Shown: positions 19,385 through 28,555, counted from the stretch's first letter. The stretch: DNA of 64,000 bases from Virgibacillus halotolerans (GCF_016908515.1 NZ_JAFBEA010000005.1:124001-188000); one strand, 5' to 3'. Notes: generated by a model from the letters alone, not told the origin. A program made the numbers and translations.

Positions 19385-20536
19385 TTATTTTACAATTGTT
19401 ACTTTAACTGCTTTATTACCCCAGTTAAGTGCTTCGTTTTTAGTTGGAAGATGAACGTCAATTTTATTTCCTTTAATTCCGCTACCAACATCAGCAGCAG
19501 TTGCATAGCCATAACCTTCAACATATACTTTTGAACCTAGTGGAATAACTGATGGATCTACAGCAATTACTTTAGCATTTGGATTTGCATTCAAGTCTAC
19601 ACCAGTAGATGTAACACCTGTGCAACCATCACATTTAGCCGTGTACGCTGTTGCTGTTGCATTAATTACTTTTCCTTCTGCTTTATCTCCAGATTCTTGT
19701 TTAGCAGGTTCTGCTTGTTTAGTTGCGTTTGTTTTCGAATTATCTTTTTGAGCATTTTGTTTAGGTGCTTTTTGTTCAGTCGATTCTTTAGATGCTTTTT
19801 CTTCAACTGGCTCACTTGCTGGTTCTTCAGCTGCTTCTTCTTCAACTGGCTCTACTGCCGGTTCTTCAGTTGTTTCTTCTTCAACTGGCTCACTTGCTGG
19901 TTCTTCAGTTGTTTCTTCTTCAACTGGCTCTGTTGCCGGTTTTTCAACTGTTTCTTCTTCAACTGGCTCGCTTGCTGGTTCTTCAGTTGTTTCTTCTTCA
20001 ACTGGCTCTGTTGCCGGTTCTTCAGCTATTTCTTCTTCAACTGGCTCGCTTGCTGGTTCTTCAGTTGTTTCTTCTTCAACTGGCTCGCTTGCTGGTTCTT
20101 CAGCTGGTTCTTCTTCAACTGGTTCTACTGCTGGTTCTTCAGAAACTTCATTATTTGTAACGGGTGCTTCCTTTACAGGGGCGCCGCCGTTAATTGTCAG
20201 TACTTGACCAATTAATATAAGATCTGTTGTAAGATTATTCGAGTCTTTTAATTCCTTAACAGTAACACCCAATTTATAGGCGATACCAGATAATGTGTCA
20301 CCTTTTTTCACTGTGTATTGTTCATCATCTATAAGTAGTATTTGATTAGGATGTATAATAGTAGATTGTAGATTATTGACATTCATTAATTCTTCTACTG
20401 TCGTGTTCTGTGATCTAGCAATCCCCCATAAAGTATCACCTTTATGTACTTCAACTTCTGCTGCTGAAACGCTAGATACCGTTACACCAGCAATAAGAAC
20501 TCCTGTAGCAACTGTAGATACTAACTTTTTTATCAA
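19385..20536 (-). CDS. Secreted LysM and 3D-domain cell-wall protein with acidic repeats
   Basis: 383 residues. Signal peptide with a cleavage-like VSAAEVEV at about residue 26; two LysM peptidoglycan-binding modules (about 30-72 and 73-115, both with GDTL-GIA); a long acidic linker; and a C-terminal 3D domain (about 290-383: TATAYTAKCDGC, IAVDPSVIPLGSKVYVEGYG, TAADVGSGIKGNKIDV) with the three conserved Asp. The 3D fold is shared with resuscitation-promoting and lytic transglycosylase-like wall enzymes such as YocH. The linker is about nine 13-residue units of the type EPVEEETTEEPAS. Likely a muralytic protein acting outside the cell. Confidence 0.93.
   Translation of the reverse strand: MIKKLVSTVATGVLIAGVTVSSVSAAEVEVHKGDTLWGIARSQNTTVEELMNVNNLQSTIIHPNQILLIDDEQYTVKKGDTLSGIAYKLGVTVKELKDSNNLTTDLILIGQVLTINGGAPVKEAPVTNNEVSEEPAVEPVEEEPAEEPASEPVEEETTEEPASEPVEEEIAEEPATEPVEEETTEEPASEPVEEETVEKPATEPVEEETTEEPASEPVEEETTEEPAVEPVEEEAAEEPASEPVEEKASKESTEQKAPKQNAQKDNSKTNATKQAEPAKQESGDKAEGKVINATATAYTAKCDGCTGVTSTGVDLNANPNAKVIAVDPSVIPLGSKVYVEGYGYATAADVGSGIKGNKIDVHLPTKNEALNWGNKAVKVTIVK
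19792..20140 (-). repeat. 39-bp tandem repeat inside the LysM/3D gene
   Basis: About nine near-identical 39-base units, recognisable by TCTTCTTCAACTGGCTC and GCTGGTTCTTCAG on the plus strand, encoding the Glu/Pro-rich linker. Unit number is probably variable between strains. Confidence 0.9.
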
Positions 20537-20639
20537 TTAGATGTCCCCCTATTTTTCCTCAAAGTCTATCTATCTTAGCACACTTTTATAAAATTAGTGT
20601 TTCAAAATCATTACAAATATATTACGATCATTTCCATTC

Positions 20640-20711
20640 AAAGTGAAACTTCATTTGAAAGTGGAGACTTTACTGCCCGCCAAACTGCCGATAAAGTGAA
20701 AGCAAAATAAA
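20640..20711 (+). repeat. Dispersed short repeat, copy 1
   Basis: AAAGTGAAACTTCATT then GGAG-CTTTACTGCCCGCCAAACTGC and an A-rich tail. A second copy with the same order of blocks is at 39849-39915, and a fragment at about 62222-62262. Confidence 0.7.
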
Positions 20712-20790
20712 CATCTGAAAAATGCAGGCAATAACATGTATCTGTATAATAGATATAACATTAAAATAATCATTAAGGGAGCCACTACTC

Positions 20791-21555
20791 ATGTGCTTAA
20801 TTAATTTTCAATTACATAGGCATCCACATTATCCATTAATTGTCGCAGCCAATCGAGATGAAAGTTATGATCGACCAACAGCGCCTGCCGCTTTTTGGGA
20901 AGATGAACCCAATATTCTTGCAGGACGTGACTTATTACAATTTGGGACCTGGCTAGGGATAACAAAACAGGGACGTTTCGCGGCACTAACCAACTACAGG
21001 GATCCCGCACATATGGAACCAGGAAAGATATCTCGCGGGGCTATAGTTAGGGATTACTCAACGCAGGATGTTTCGCCATTAGCCTTTATGCAATCATTAC
21101 AGGAAACCAAAGATGATTATACCGGATTCAATCTTATCGCCGGTAATACGCAGCAACTATTACATTATAATAATGTACAAAATGAAATAACCGAAATCAT
21201 CGCTGGAACACATGGATTAAGCAATGATTCATTAAATACGCCTTGGCCAAAAGTAACGAAAGGAAAAAACTTATTAAAATCATATGTAGCTGGAACAGAT
21301 AAACTACAGATAGATGAGCTATTTAACATCCTTTCCAATACAGATAGGGCTATGGACGAAGACCTACCAGATACAGGTGTAGGATTAAATTTGGAACGAC
21401 AATTATCCCCTTTATTTATCAAGACACCCCTGTATGGCACACGCTCGTCTACTGTTTTACTGATCGACGAGGATAACCAGGTTACATTTGTCGAACGAAC
21501 CTATAATAAGGGGAGTTTTTTAAAAGAAAGTAAGTTTTCCTTTCAGATCAACTGA
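20791..21555 (+). CDS. NRDE family protein (TANGO2-like)
   Basis: Cytoplasmic protein of the NRDE/DUF833 family, 254 residues. Begins MCLI with the Cys at position 2 that is invariant in the family and typical of N-terminal nucleophile folds; the naming motif AANRDESYDRPTAPA follows at about residue 19, then LAGRDLLQFGTWLGIT and ALTNYRDP. AAGGGAG precedes the ATG. Function in bacteria is not established; animal TANGO2 is linked to heme/lipid handling. Confidence 0.9.
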   Translation: MCLINFQLHRHPHYPLIVAANRDESYDRPTAPAAFWEDEPNILAGRDLLQFGTWLGITKQGRFAALTNYRDPAHMEPGKISRGAIVRDYSTQDVSPLAFMQSLQETKDDYTGFNLIAGNTQQLLHYNNVQNEITEIIAGTHGLSNDSLNTPWPKVTKGKNLLKSYVAGTDKLQIDELFNILSNTDRAMDEDLPDTGVGLNLERQLSPLFIKTPLYGTRSSTVLLIDEDNQVTFVERTYNKGSFLKESKFSFQIN

Positions 21556-21630
21556 AATTTCTAATAGACATTTTCCAGCGTATTGCTTACATGGTATAAT
21601 AAGTGAACATTTATTTTGAGGAGGTTTGTG

Positions 21631-22317
21631 ATGAGAAGAAGTTTTTCACCATTACATAAAGGGTGGCTGTTCATCATTGCCATGGTACTATTGACGATGA
21701 TCGTAGCGGGCTGCGGAACAACTTCAGAGGATGATCAAACTGAAGAAGGTGCTTCGGAAAGCTCAACTGAACAAACTGCATACCCTGAAGACGTTGAAGA
21801 GAATCCAATCGTTACGATGACGATGGAAAATGACGAAGAAGTAACGATTGAATTGTACCCTGATGTTGCGCCAAATACCGTTGCAAATTTTATATCATTA
21901 ATTGAGGACAAGTTCTATGATGGGCTAATTTTCCACCGAGTTATTCCGGAATTTATGATCCAAGGTGGGGACCCCTCCGGTAATGGTACGGGTGGACCCG
22001 ATTATTCTATTAAAGGCGAATTTAGTTCGAATGGATTCGACAATGAATTGAAGCATGATCGCGGCGTCCTTTCCATGGCCCGTTCACAGAGTCCAGATTC
22101 AGCTGGCTCACAGTTCTTTATTATGGTCGCAGATTCTTCACATCTTGACGGGGATTATGCTGGATTTGGAAAGGTAACCGATGGTATGGATGTCGTCGAT
22201 GCCATTGTATCCGTTGATGCAGACGATGCCGATAAACCAGTAAAGGATCAAAAAATCAAAAAAATGGAAGTCGATACAAAAGGATATGACTATCCAAAAC
22301 CAGAAGTTCAATCATAA
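21631..22317 (+). CDS. Lipoprotein peptidyl-prolyl cis-trans isomerase (cyclophilin)
   Basis: Cyclophilin-type PPIase tethered outside the membrane, about 228 residues. The ATG at 21631 is chosen because GAGGAGG lies 6 bases before it; the earlier TTG at 21616 overlaps that site. Lipobox IVAGC near residue 28, acidic linker, then the cyclophilin domain: VAPNTVANFISL, FHRVIPEFMIQGGDPSGNGTGG, and SQFFIMVADSSHLDGDYAGFG. Likely helps fold exported proteins. Confidence 0.95.
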   Translation: MRRSFSPLHKGWLFIIAMVLLTMIVAGCGTTSEDDQTEEGASESSTEQTAYPEDVEENPIVTMTMENDEEVTIELYPDVAPNTVANFISLIEDKFYDGLIFHRVIPEFMIQGGDPSGNGTGGPDYSIKGEFSSNGFDNELKHDRGVLSMARSQSPDSAGSQFFIMVADSSHLDGDYAGFGKVTDGMDVVDAIVSVDADDADKPVKDQKIKKMEVDTKGYDYPKPEVQS

Positions 22318-22334
22318 CATTTAAAATGGTTGCT

Positions 22335-22397
22335 TGTCGCTCGAGTTTCGGTACTTGTCGCTCGAGTTTCGGTACTTGTCGCTCGAGTTTCGGTACT
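22335..22397 (+). repeat. Three exact 21-bp tandem repeats
   Basis: TGTCGCTCGAGTTTCGGTACT occurs three times in a row without change, just after the cyclophilin gene. It runs into the hairpin at 22392-22428. Confidence 0.92.
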
Positions 22398-22428
22398 TGT
22401 TGGCGCTACTGGCGCGCCAACAAGTACC
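22392..22428. repeat. 15-bp perfect inverted repeat
   Basis: GGTACTTGTTGGCGC, 7-base loop, GCGCCAACAAGTACC. It could act as a transcript end between convergent genes, but no T-tract follows on either strand. The left arm overlaps the last 21-bp unit. Confidence 0.85.
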
Positions 22429-22447
22429 ACCCAAACAGGTATACACT

Positions 22448-22621
22448 CTATGAGTCGTCCGAGTTAGGTAATTTTCCATACGTTAACAAAATCAATGTTG
22501 CAATCGGTCCTAATAATAATGAAATAAGAAACCAGTTCATTCCACTTCGATTCTTGCCCTGAGCTAATCCCGCATTAATTAGCGATAATGTACCCCAGCC
22601 TACAAAATATCCTTCATCCAT
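22448..22621 (-). CDS. Small two-segment membrane protein, unknown function
   Basis: 57 codons from an ATG with AAGGAG 8 bases upstream. Predicted product has a short N-terminal hydrophobic stretch (FVGWGTLSLINAGLA), a basic turn QGKNRSGMNW, and a second strong hydrophobic segment (FLISLLLGPIATLILL), ending in a polar tail. The layout is that of a small conserved Bacillaceae membrane protein of unknown role. Convergent with the cyclophilin gene. Confidence 0.72.
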   Translation of the reverse strand: MDEGYFVGWGTLSLINAGLAQGKNRSGMNWFLISLLLGPIATLILLTYGKLPNSDDS

Positions 22622-22729
22622 CGGATCAGCTCCTTATACTTTCAATTTTTTTCATTCTATGACATGCCCTTTCATTTCAGAAGTTGGGATTTGAGTACGT
22701 GTACGATCGAAAAATCAAGTTACATCCTA

Positions 22730-23401
22730 TCACTGCACGGAATAAACATGATTGGTTTCTAGCTCCAAGCAGTTCAATTGCCCACCATATACAGCTCCAC
22801 CATCAATGCCAATGATATTATTCTTTCCATAATAGACACCATGGTTGCCTTTACCATGAAAATAAGCTGTCGGGGTATGTCCAAACACGACCGTTTTCTC
22901 TCCATGATAGCCATGATGAAACGGTTCGCGAATCCAAATTAAAATGAGTGGATCTGTTTCCTCCACAGGGATATCCGGATCTACGCCTGCATGAACAAAT
23001 ATATAGTCATCTGTTTGATAATAGTAATCCATCTTTTTAATGAAGGAAACATGCTGTCTAAATGTATCACTATCAGGAATCTCCATCTTTTCAATCGATG
23101 AATCATAGCTTTTTAGCGTATGAATCGCGCCGTTTTTCTCCCATCTTTCCCATGCATCAGGATCCTGATCTGCTACAGCTACCATCATTTCGTCATGGTT
23201 CCCCCTTAATACGATAGCGCCTTGTTCTTTCAATTCCATCACCCTCGTTAATACCCCGCGTGGATCTGGTCCACGATCAATATAATCTCCGAGCAAAATT
23301 AATTGATCCGTTTTCACATCATAACCTGCCCTTTCAAGCAACTGATCAAATTTATCAAGTTCCCCGTGTATGTCACTAATGACTAACGTTCTTTTCATCA
23401 C
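22730..23401 (-). CDS. prpE: PrpE-like metallophosphatase (bis(5'-nucleosyl)-tetraphosphatase type)
   Basis: Calcineurin-like phosphoesterase, 223 residues, cytoplasmic. Metal motifs in order: SDIHGELDKF at about residue 9, GDYIDRGPDPRG at about 38, RGNHDEMMV at about 69, FVHAGVDPD near 136 and VFGHTPTAY near 172. The order and spacing match PPP-superfamily PrpE/ApaH-type enzymes that hydrolyse Ap4A or protein phosphate. Start is GTG 23401 or ATG 23398; GGGAG upstream allows either. Confidence 0.85.
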   Translation of the reverse strand: MMKRTLVISDIHGELDKFDQLLERAGYDVKTDQLILLGDYIDRGPDPRGVLTRVMELKEQGAIVLRGNHDEMMVAVADQDPDAWERWEKNGAIHTLKSYDSSIEKMEIPDSDTFRQHVSFIKKMDYYYQTDDYIFVHAGVDPDIPVEETDPLILIWIREPFHHGYHGEKTVVFGHTPTAYFHGKGNHGVYYGKNNIIGIDGGAVYGGQLNCLELETNHVYSVQ

Positions 23402-24003
23402 TATCGCTCTCCCACCACCGTATACTTTTTATAAGTTCTACCATTCATATTATCATTAGTTTGTAATCGCGATCAAAGATTTTACGGAAGAATTTAAAAT
23501 ACGGCACTACACGGAAGTTATGGGAAATTTTTTTGGACCGAAAACCTCTTTCGCTAATGTTCTAGCAGTATTAACACTGACACTCATACTGCTGTTTAAG
23601 AAAATACGGTTCAAAATCTATTCCTAATTATGTCTTTTACTAATCATCATTTACATACCAATACCCGCTCTATTTCTTGACCGATCCATAGAAGGGTTCT
23701 TGAACATACCTAAACAAAAGAGATGAAAAGAGGACGCGGTTAAGGAATATTTAGGTTACCACTACTCATTAACAACTCTTTTATTTTTCCGTTTGCCCCC
23801 TTATTTCTAAGATAGCGGTAGTATAATACAGATAGAACCGGCTAAAAACCGTACTATAACAACTCACGAATGTTAACGGCACTTGATAAGTAGTGAACAA
23901 TAGTGATATATTAAATACCAGTGGTAGTGGAAAATGTGAATCTATACACAAAAAGAAAAGAAGTATCATGTGAAACAATACACAAAGTAGGGAGATGATA
24001 CGT
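23402..24003. other. Intergenic stretch upstream of the NCS1 permease
   Basis: About 600 bases. No complete gene. An open, protein-like frame at 23463-23627 may be a gene remnant (listed separately). The permease promoter should lie in the right half, but I see no convincing riboswitch. Confidence 0.6.
23463..23627 (+). pseudogene. Possible C-terminal remnant of a membrane protein
   Basis: Fifty-four codons open after a TAG, with no usable start, reading into a polar stretch and then NVLAVLTLTLILLFKK and a basic tail before TAA. The composition is like the last membrane helix of a transporter. Family not recognised. It could be chance. Confidence 0.3.
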
Positions 24004-25398
24004 ATGGGATCTGAGCAAATTAGAGCAGATCACACACAAGGCAGTGAAGATGATTATTCTTTAGACAGAGTACCACGTGACAAAAGGAACATGGGCTGGT
24101 TCAGTATTACAAACATTACTTTTGGCATTGCAACTGCCATTTTTTATTTTCAACTAGGAAGTGTCATGGCACTTCAATTCGGTGCTATTAATGCTATTAT
24201 ATCCGCAGCTTACGCAATCATCGTAGCAGGTATCATGGGCACAATTATCGCTTATTTATCTGCTAAATCCGGAATGAACGTGAATTTATTATCTAGGGGC
24301 GGTGGGTTTGGCTACATAGGTGCATCGCTAACATCTCTCATCTATGCGTCGAATTTTATCATGTATTGTGCCTTTGAAGGTATGATACTGGTATTTGCAG
24401 TTAACGAATTTTTCCCCGCTATTCCAACATGGTTACTGATCGTTGTCTTTGGAACAATGGTTATACCTTTAAATTGGTTTGGTATCAAACAACTGGATAA
24501 ACTACAAAAATGGTCTTTGCCATTATTTGCTGTTTTTTTAGCAGCTGCAATTGTTGTATCATTATTCAAGACTCCGATTTTCGAGGGTCACTTTTGGTCA
24601 TATATGCCGGAAGGGGTTCAAGTCGGCGGAACCGCTTTATTACTTTGTATCGGGATGCAACATGGAATTATGGGGCTTACGATGTTACTGGCTTCCGACT
24701 ATGCCAGATTCCTTAAGCCAAAGGATATAAAGGGCACGATTGCAATCGGATTCATTCCACAAATTTTCTGTTTTGGAGTAATGGGCGGTCTTGGTATTTG
24801 GTTTGGTGTACTATTAGCAGAACCGAATCCAGGTGTTTACATTGTTCAATTGCTTGGAATTGGCGGTGCGTTATTTACACTGCTAACACAAATAAGAATT
24901 AATGTAACGAATATTTATAGTAGTTCACTATCGCTAGCCACCTTTTTTGAAAACGTCTTTAAATTTACACCAGGTAGACGATTTTGGGTTGTTGTTGCAG
25001 GTCTAACTGCAATGGCGTTAATGCTTGGCGGAATCGTTGATCATTTAGATGCTGCATTGACTTTCCAAGGCGTATTTTTAATGGCTTGGGCAGCAATATT
25101 AGTCAGTGACGCCTTAATCGTAAAAAAATTATTAAAAATAGGCCCTGCCTATTATGAAGCCAGGCAAAAGCATTTGTATCAATGGAATCCTGTTGGTGTT
25201 GTTTCATTAATCATCGCTAGTGGGTTAGGTACCATTGCCGCACTCGGTTATATGGGATCGTTCTTACAAAACACTGCCGCATTCTTCGCAGCAATTCTAG
25301 CTGCTATACTAACAGTTATTCTGGCAATTTATACAAAAGGTAATTATTATGTAAAAAGTGAAAATGACGATGTTCCAGTGGAAGATCATATCGCATAA
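24004..25398 (+). CDS. NCS1-family nucleobase permease (CodB-like)
   Basis: Membrane transporter for cytosine, purines or allantoin-type compounds; about 464 residues, roughly 12 membrane segments. Start chosen at the ATG at 24004, 9 bases after GGGAG; the ATG at 23995 abuts that site. N-terminal VPRDKRNMGWFSITNITFG, then SAKSGMNVNLLSRGGGFGYIG near residue 95, as in the CodB branch. No metabolic enzyme is adjacent, so the substrate is open. Complements the xanthine route at 17-19 kb. Confidence 0.88.
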   Translation: MGSEQIRADHTQGSEDDYSLDRVPRDKRNMGWFSITNITFGIATAIFYFQLGSVMALQFGAINAIISAAYAIIVAGIMGTIIAYLSAKSGMNVNLLSRGGGFGYIGASLTSLIYASNFIMYCAFEGMILVFAVNEFFPAIPTWLLIVVFGTMVIPLNWFGIKQLDKLQKWSLPLFAVFLAAAIVVSLFKTPIFEGHFWSYMPEGVQVGGTALLLCIGMQHGIMGLTMLLASDYARFLKPKDIKGTIAIGFIPQIFCFGVMGGLGIWFGVLLAEPNPGVYIVQLLGIGGALFTLLTQIRINVTNIYSSSLSLATFFENVFKFTPGRRFWVVVAGLTAMALMLGGIVDHLDAALTFQGVFLMAWAAILVSDALIVKKLLKIGPAYYEARQKHLYQWNPVGVVSLIIASGLGTIAALGYMGSFLQNTAAFFAAILAAILTVILAIYTKGNYYVKSENDDVPVEDHIA

Positions 25399-25518
25399 GA
25401 TTCTTCGGATATAAGGATTTTCAAATTTCCCCGGCACACACCCGCCTAACGGCAAGCATTTATTACATCCACCACATGATGGATCATCTTTCGTGTTAAT
25501 TCATATTCACGCTATCAG

Positions 25519-25583
25519 CTTTACAGGCTTTCCTGACGTTATTCCGATTTGCTATTTGGAATTTCGGTCGGGAAGTCATGTAA
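25519..25583 (+). terminator. Branched hairpin ending in a T-tract
   Basis: Arms CTTTACA/TGTAAG, TTTCC/GGGAA and CCGA/TCGG nest around a small loop and end in GCTTTTTTT. It lies 120 bases after the NCS1 permease stop and 86 before the next gene: terminator for the first, or a leader attenuator for the second. Confidence 0.6.
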
Positions 25584-25668
25584 GGCTTTTTTTATTTGTC
25601 ATGATAGATGGACTTCATTAATATCATTGAAATAGGGAGTTTGTTTACCCTAGGAAGGGGTCTTTCTT

Positions 25669-26595
25669 GTGGCCACAAAACCACCTATTTTGATGCCAGG
25701 AGATACAATCGGTGTAGTTGCTTTAGGTAGTCCACTAGCAAAAAGTGTAATTGATGCTAGAATTGAGGTTTTACGAAATATGGGTTTTAAAGTTGTCGTC
25801 GGCAATTTTGTTTATGCTGCGGACGGTTTTTTAGCGGGGACAGATCAGCAGCGCGCATTTGATCTGATGCAGATGTTCGATCGATCGGAAGTAAAATTGA
25901 TCTTGCCTACGAGAGGTGGCGTTGGTGTAGCTGGAATTCTTCCCTTTTTAGATTTTCAGTTCATCCGGCAAAACCCTAAAATCATTTCCGGCTACAGTGA
26001 TGTGACCGTTCTGCTAAACACATTATATGAATATGCGGACTTGATCACCTTTCAAAGCCTCATGCTGATAGACTTTAATTTAGGGATGCCAAAATATAAT
26101 TTCGACCAATTTTTTGCTGCTGTTTCTACCACGCCAGCGACAAGAATAATAGAAAATCCACCAGAAATGCCGCTTGTCAGCGTTGTTCCTGGAAATGTTA
26201 CGGGTGACATTGTCGGAGGGAATCTGACGTCCTTTGTTGATACCATTGGAACCCCCTTTGAAATAGATACAAAAGAAAAAATTCTACTAATCGAAGAAAC
26301 ACATGAACCAATAAATACCGTTTATCGTTACCTTGATCGATTGAAGCTTGCTGGAAAGTTTGATGATTGTGTTGGCATTGTTATGGGACAATGCACAGAC
26401 TGCGCTGCGGCTTATGGCAAAACATATGACGATCTCATCAATGACTTTATTGTTCCGCTTGGAAAGCCACTTATGACAAACCTTGCGACTGCACATGGCA
26501 CGTATAAAGCAGCAGTCCCCATCGGAGCGTCCGCTAACTTAGATACCATGAATAATACATTAACCATTCTTGAGCCAACTGTTTCAGCAGAGTAA
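25669..26595 (+). CDS. LD-carboxypeptidase (peptidase family S66)
   Basis: Serine peptidase of the muramoyltetrapeptide LD-carboxypeptidase / microcin-C7 self-immunity family, 308 residues. GTG start with GGAAGGGG about 8 bases upstream. Motifs: GDTIGVVALGSP at about 12, TRGGVGVAG at about 83, ISGYSDVTVLLN near 108 (catalytic Ser), LLIEETHEPI near 205 (Glu) and ATAHGTYKAAVPIG near 285 (His). No signal peptide, so it acts in the cytoplasm on recycled wall peptides, or detoxifies peptide-nucleotide antibiotics as MccF does. Confidence 0.9.
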   Translation: MATKPPILMPGDTIGVVALGSPLAKSVIDARIEVLRNMGFKVVVGNFVYAADGFLAGTDQQRAFDLMQMFDRSEVKLILPTRGGVGVAGILPFLDFQFIRQNPKIISGYSDVTVLLNTLYEYADLITFQSLMLIDFNLGMPKYNFDQFFAAVSTTPATRIIENPPEMPLVSVVPGNVTGDIVGGNLTSFVDTIGTPFEIDTKEKILLIEETHEPINTVYRYLDRLKLAGKFDDCVGIVMGQCTDCAAAYGKTYDDLINDFIVPLGKPLMTNLATAHGTYKAAVPIGASANLDTMNNTLTILEPTVSAE

Positions 26596-26702
26596 AAAAT
26601 AAAATTAAACTGGACTTCAAAATACTTTTATTTTCTATTCACTCCCATGTACTATAGAATATATATAATTAACAATTTCACGAGGCAAAACGGAGGAATT
26701 CG

Positions 26703-27620
26703 ATGTTCAAAAACCAATCGGGTCAAGTCAGAGCAGGCTGGCTCATTTTATTAGCCGGCATTGCAATGTTTTTGGTTCAAACAATCTTTACAATACCAGG
26801 AATTATTTTACTAGTTATGACTGAGGCAGCTAACATGGTAAATACATCTACTTCTGATGTGATGGCTACGCTTGATGAACACCCCTGGATAACGTTGTTC
26901 ATTCAAGGTGGTGGAACAGCCGGTGGCATTTTGATTACCTTGCTGCTATGGCGCTTTGTTAATAAAATGTCGCTAAAAGAACTCGGCATTAGAGGTTCAG
27001 GAAAAGATTTCGGCTTCGGGTTACTGCTTGGCGCTATCTCGATAACGATCATTTTTATCCTGTTAATGATGACAGGCAATGTAGAACTCATCAATGGCTT
27101 TTCTCGTCCGGAATTTACAGCATATACACTAGCATTTGCTATAATGTTTATTCTTGTCGGTTTCTTTGAAGAGATGTTTTTCAGAGGTTATGTCATTTCA
27201 ACCATGTTAAGCAGAGGCAACAAAAAATGGGTTATCTATGTCGTTTCCGCTTTGTTATTTAGCATTGTTCACGCCACAAATCCCAATGTGAGTATGATCG
27301 GGCTTATTAATATTGCCTTGGTCGGCATTTTATTCGCTTATATGTTTGACGTCACCAACAGTCTTTGGTTGCCAATTGGATACCATATGACATGGAACTA
27401 TTTCCAAGGAAATGTATTTGGCTTTGCGGTAAGCGGAACAACACCACATGGCATTTATAATGTTTCCACTGCTGTTGGAAACAAATTATGGACAGGCGGC
27501 GCTTTCGGACTGGAAGGTGGACTAATGGCAACCATCCTCATTTTGGCCGGTTTTATAGCAACCAATCTTTATGCCAAAAGAAAAGGCGATATCCAGGAAG
27601 ATAGAATGTTGAAAGGTTAA
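26703..27620 (+). CDS. CPBP-family intramembrane protease
   Basis: Glutamic intramembrane protease of the CPBP/Abi family, 305 residues with about eight membrane segments. Active-site motifs: FFEEMFFRGYV (EExxxR) near residue 157, FSIVHATNPN near 185 and GYHMTWNYFQG near 225. Members process membrane substrates or give bacteriocin self-protection. An AGGAATT sequence precedes the ATG. Confidence 0.9.
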   Translation: MFKNQSGQVRAGWLILLAGIAMFLVQTIFTIPGIILLVMTEAANMVNTSTSDVMATLDEHPWITLFIQGGGTAGGILITLLLWRFVNKMSLKELGIRGSGKDFGFGLLLGAISITIIFILLMMTGNVELINGFSRPEFTAYTLAFAIMFILVGFFEEMFFRGYVISTMLSRGNKKWVIYVVSALLFSIVHATNPNVSMIGLINIALVGILFAYMFDVTNSLWLPIGYHMTWNYFQGNVFGFAVSGTTPHGIYNVSTAVGNKLWTGGAFGLEGGLMATILILAGFIATNLYAKRKGDIQEDRMLKG

Positions 27621-27636
27621 TTTCGTTCAACAAGCA

Positions 27637-27675
27637 GGATACACGGATAGAGACGCCATTTCGTGTATCCTTTTC
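27637..27675 (+). terminator. Terminator after the CPBP gene
   Basis: GGATACACG-loop-CGTGTATCC followed by TTTTC, 16 bases after the stop. Confidence 0.9.
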
Positions 27676-27777
27676 ATCCTGGAAAGAATTAGTGCTATTT
27701 AAATCCAAACAAATATTTCAATCTATATATGTGGGAAGCGAGTAATCTTCCAACCAAAGAGATAAATTTCATTACAA

Positions 27778-28131
27778 TTACCGTGAAGCGCAACGCATCA
27801 ATATATCGTTTGTAAGTTGTTCTGGATCTTCGCTTTCAATTACTATTTTATCAAATTCATGTCCTTTTAAATCAAGGATCACTACTTTGTTGGCATCATG
27901 ATAAGATAAAAAACATTTCTTCCCATCCATAACAAAGTGCCCCGCTTTATAGCCAGCTGTAGTAATGCCTGTTCTTTTTATTGCTGTCCAAGGAAACTTG
28001 AAACTTCCAGCCTGTACTTCTTCAATCATAGTGTAAGGGATTTTTATTTCCTTCCTTAAAGTCGCTACCGTCATCCATCCTGAAACATTCAATATGAAAG
28101 CACTATCATCCAACACTACTTGAACACTCAT
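27778..28131 (-). CDS. Small PH-like domain protein, unknown function
   Basis: 117 residues, no signal peptide or membrane segment. Reads like a bacterial pleckstrin-homology-type beta barrel: IKIPYTMIEEVQAG, then KRTGITTAGYKAGHFVMDGK and KVVILDLKGHEFDKIVIE, with a C-terminal helix. Many Firmicute bPH proteins carry this layout. No operon partner; function not assignable. Confidence 0.75.
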   Translation of the reverse strand: MSVQVVLDDSAFILNVSGWMTVATLRKEIKIPYTMIEEVQAGSFKFPWTAIKRTGITTAGYKAGHFVMDGKKCFLSYHDANKVVILDLKGHEFDKIVIESEDPEQLTNDILMRCASR

Positions 28132-28201
28132 CTTTCATCAACTCCCTATCACGATTCCTTTATTCTTATTTCTATCGAGGAGCTAAAAACCCTTTCTAAA
28201 T

Positions 28202-28360
28202 CTATATTTTCTTTATTTCTTTGTAAAAAAACAGATTGAACCACGTTCTTTTTTTAGCCTTCTTTCGCTTCTTTTTAAGCTGACTCCTATATACGGATGC
28301 CTGCATCTGTCTTCTTTTTTCTTCATATTCGTACTTAATAGCATACTCGTTAAAATCCAT
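28202..28360 (-). CDS. Small basic protein (paralogue 1)
   Basis: Fifty-two codons with an excellent AAGGAGG 8 bases before the ATG. Product starts MDFNEYAIKYEYEEKRR, continues with a Lys/Arg-rich middle and ends WFNLFFYKEIKKI. Its ends match the next small gene (NEY-KYEYE at the start, WFN-F near the end), so the two are tandem paralogues. A cytoplasmic, possibly membrane- or nucleic-acid-contacting peptide; function unknown. Confidence 0.7.
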   Translation of the reverse strand: MDFNEYAIKYEYEEKRRQMQASVYRSQLKKKRKKAKKRTWFNLFFYKEIKKI

Positions 28361-28555
28361 TGTGATTACCCTCCTTGATTTAAATTACCATGTCGACTTT
28401 TCTTACTTTCAATGATGGCGTTTTTGCATGCCGAAAGCCTGATAATCTATGCTCTCTGAGAACAGATCAAGGGAGGTCATTGGTGAAATTATATAAAAAA
28501 CATCTATTTTTTATATACATACTTTTGAAATACGCCCTTTTAATCTATCCAAGCA

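Noticed and set aside
19697-20215. Long plus-strand frames rich in Phe/Leu/Cys opposite the LysM/3D gene, and a CRISPR-like repeat look.
   Set aside because: They are antisense shadows of the 39-bp coding repeat. Units abut without unique spacers, so it is not a CRISPR array.
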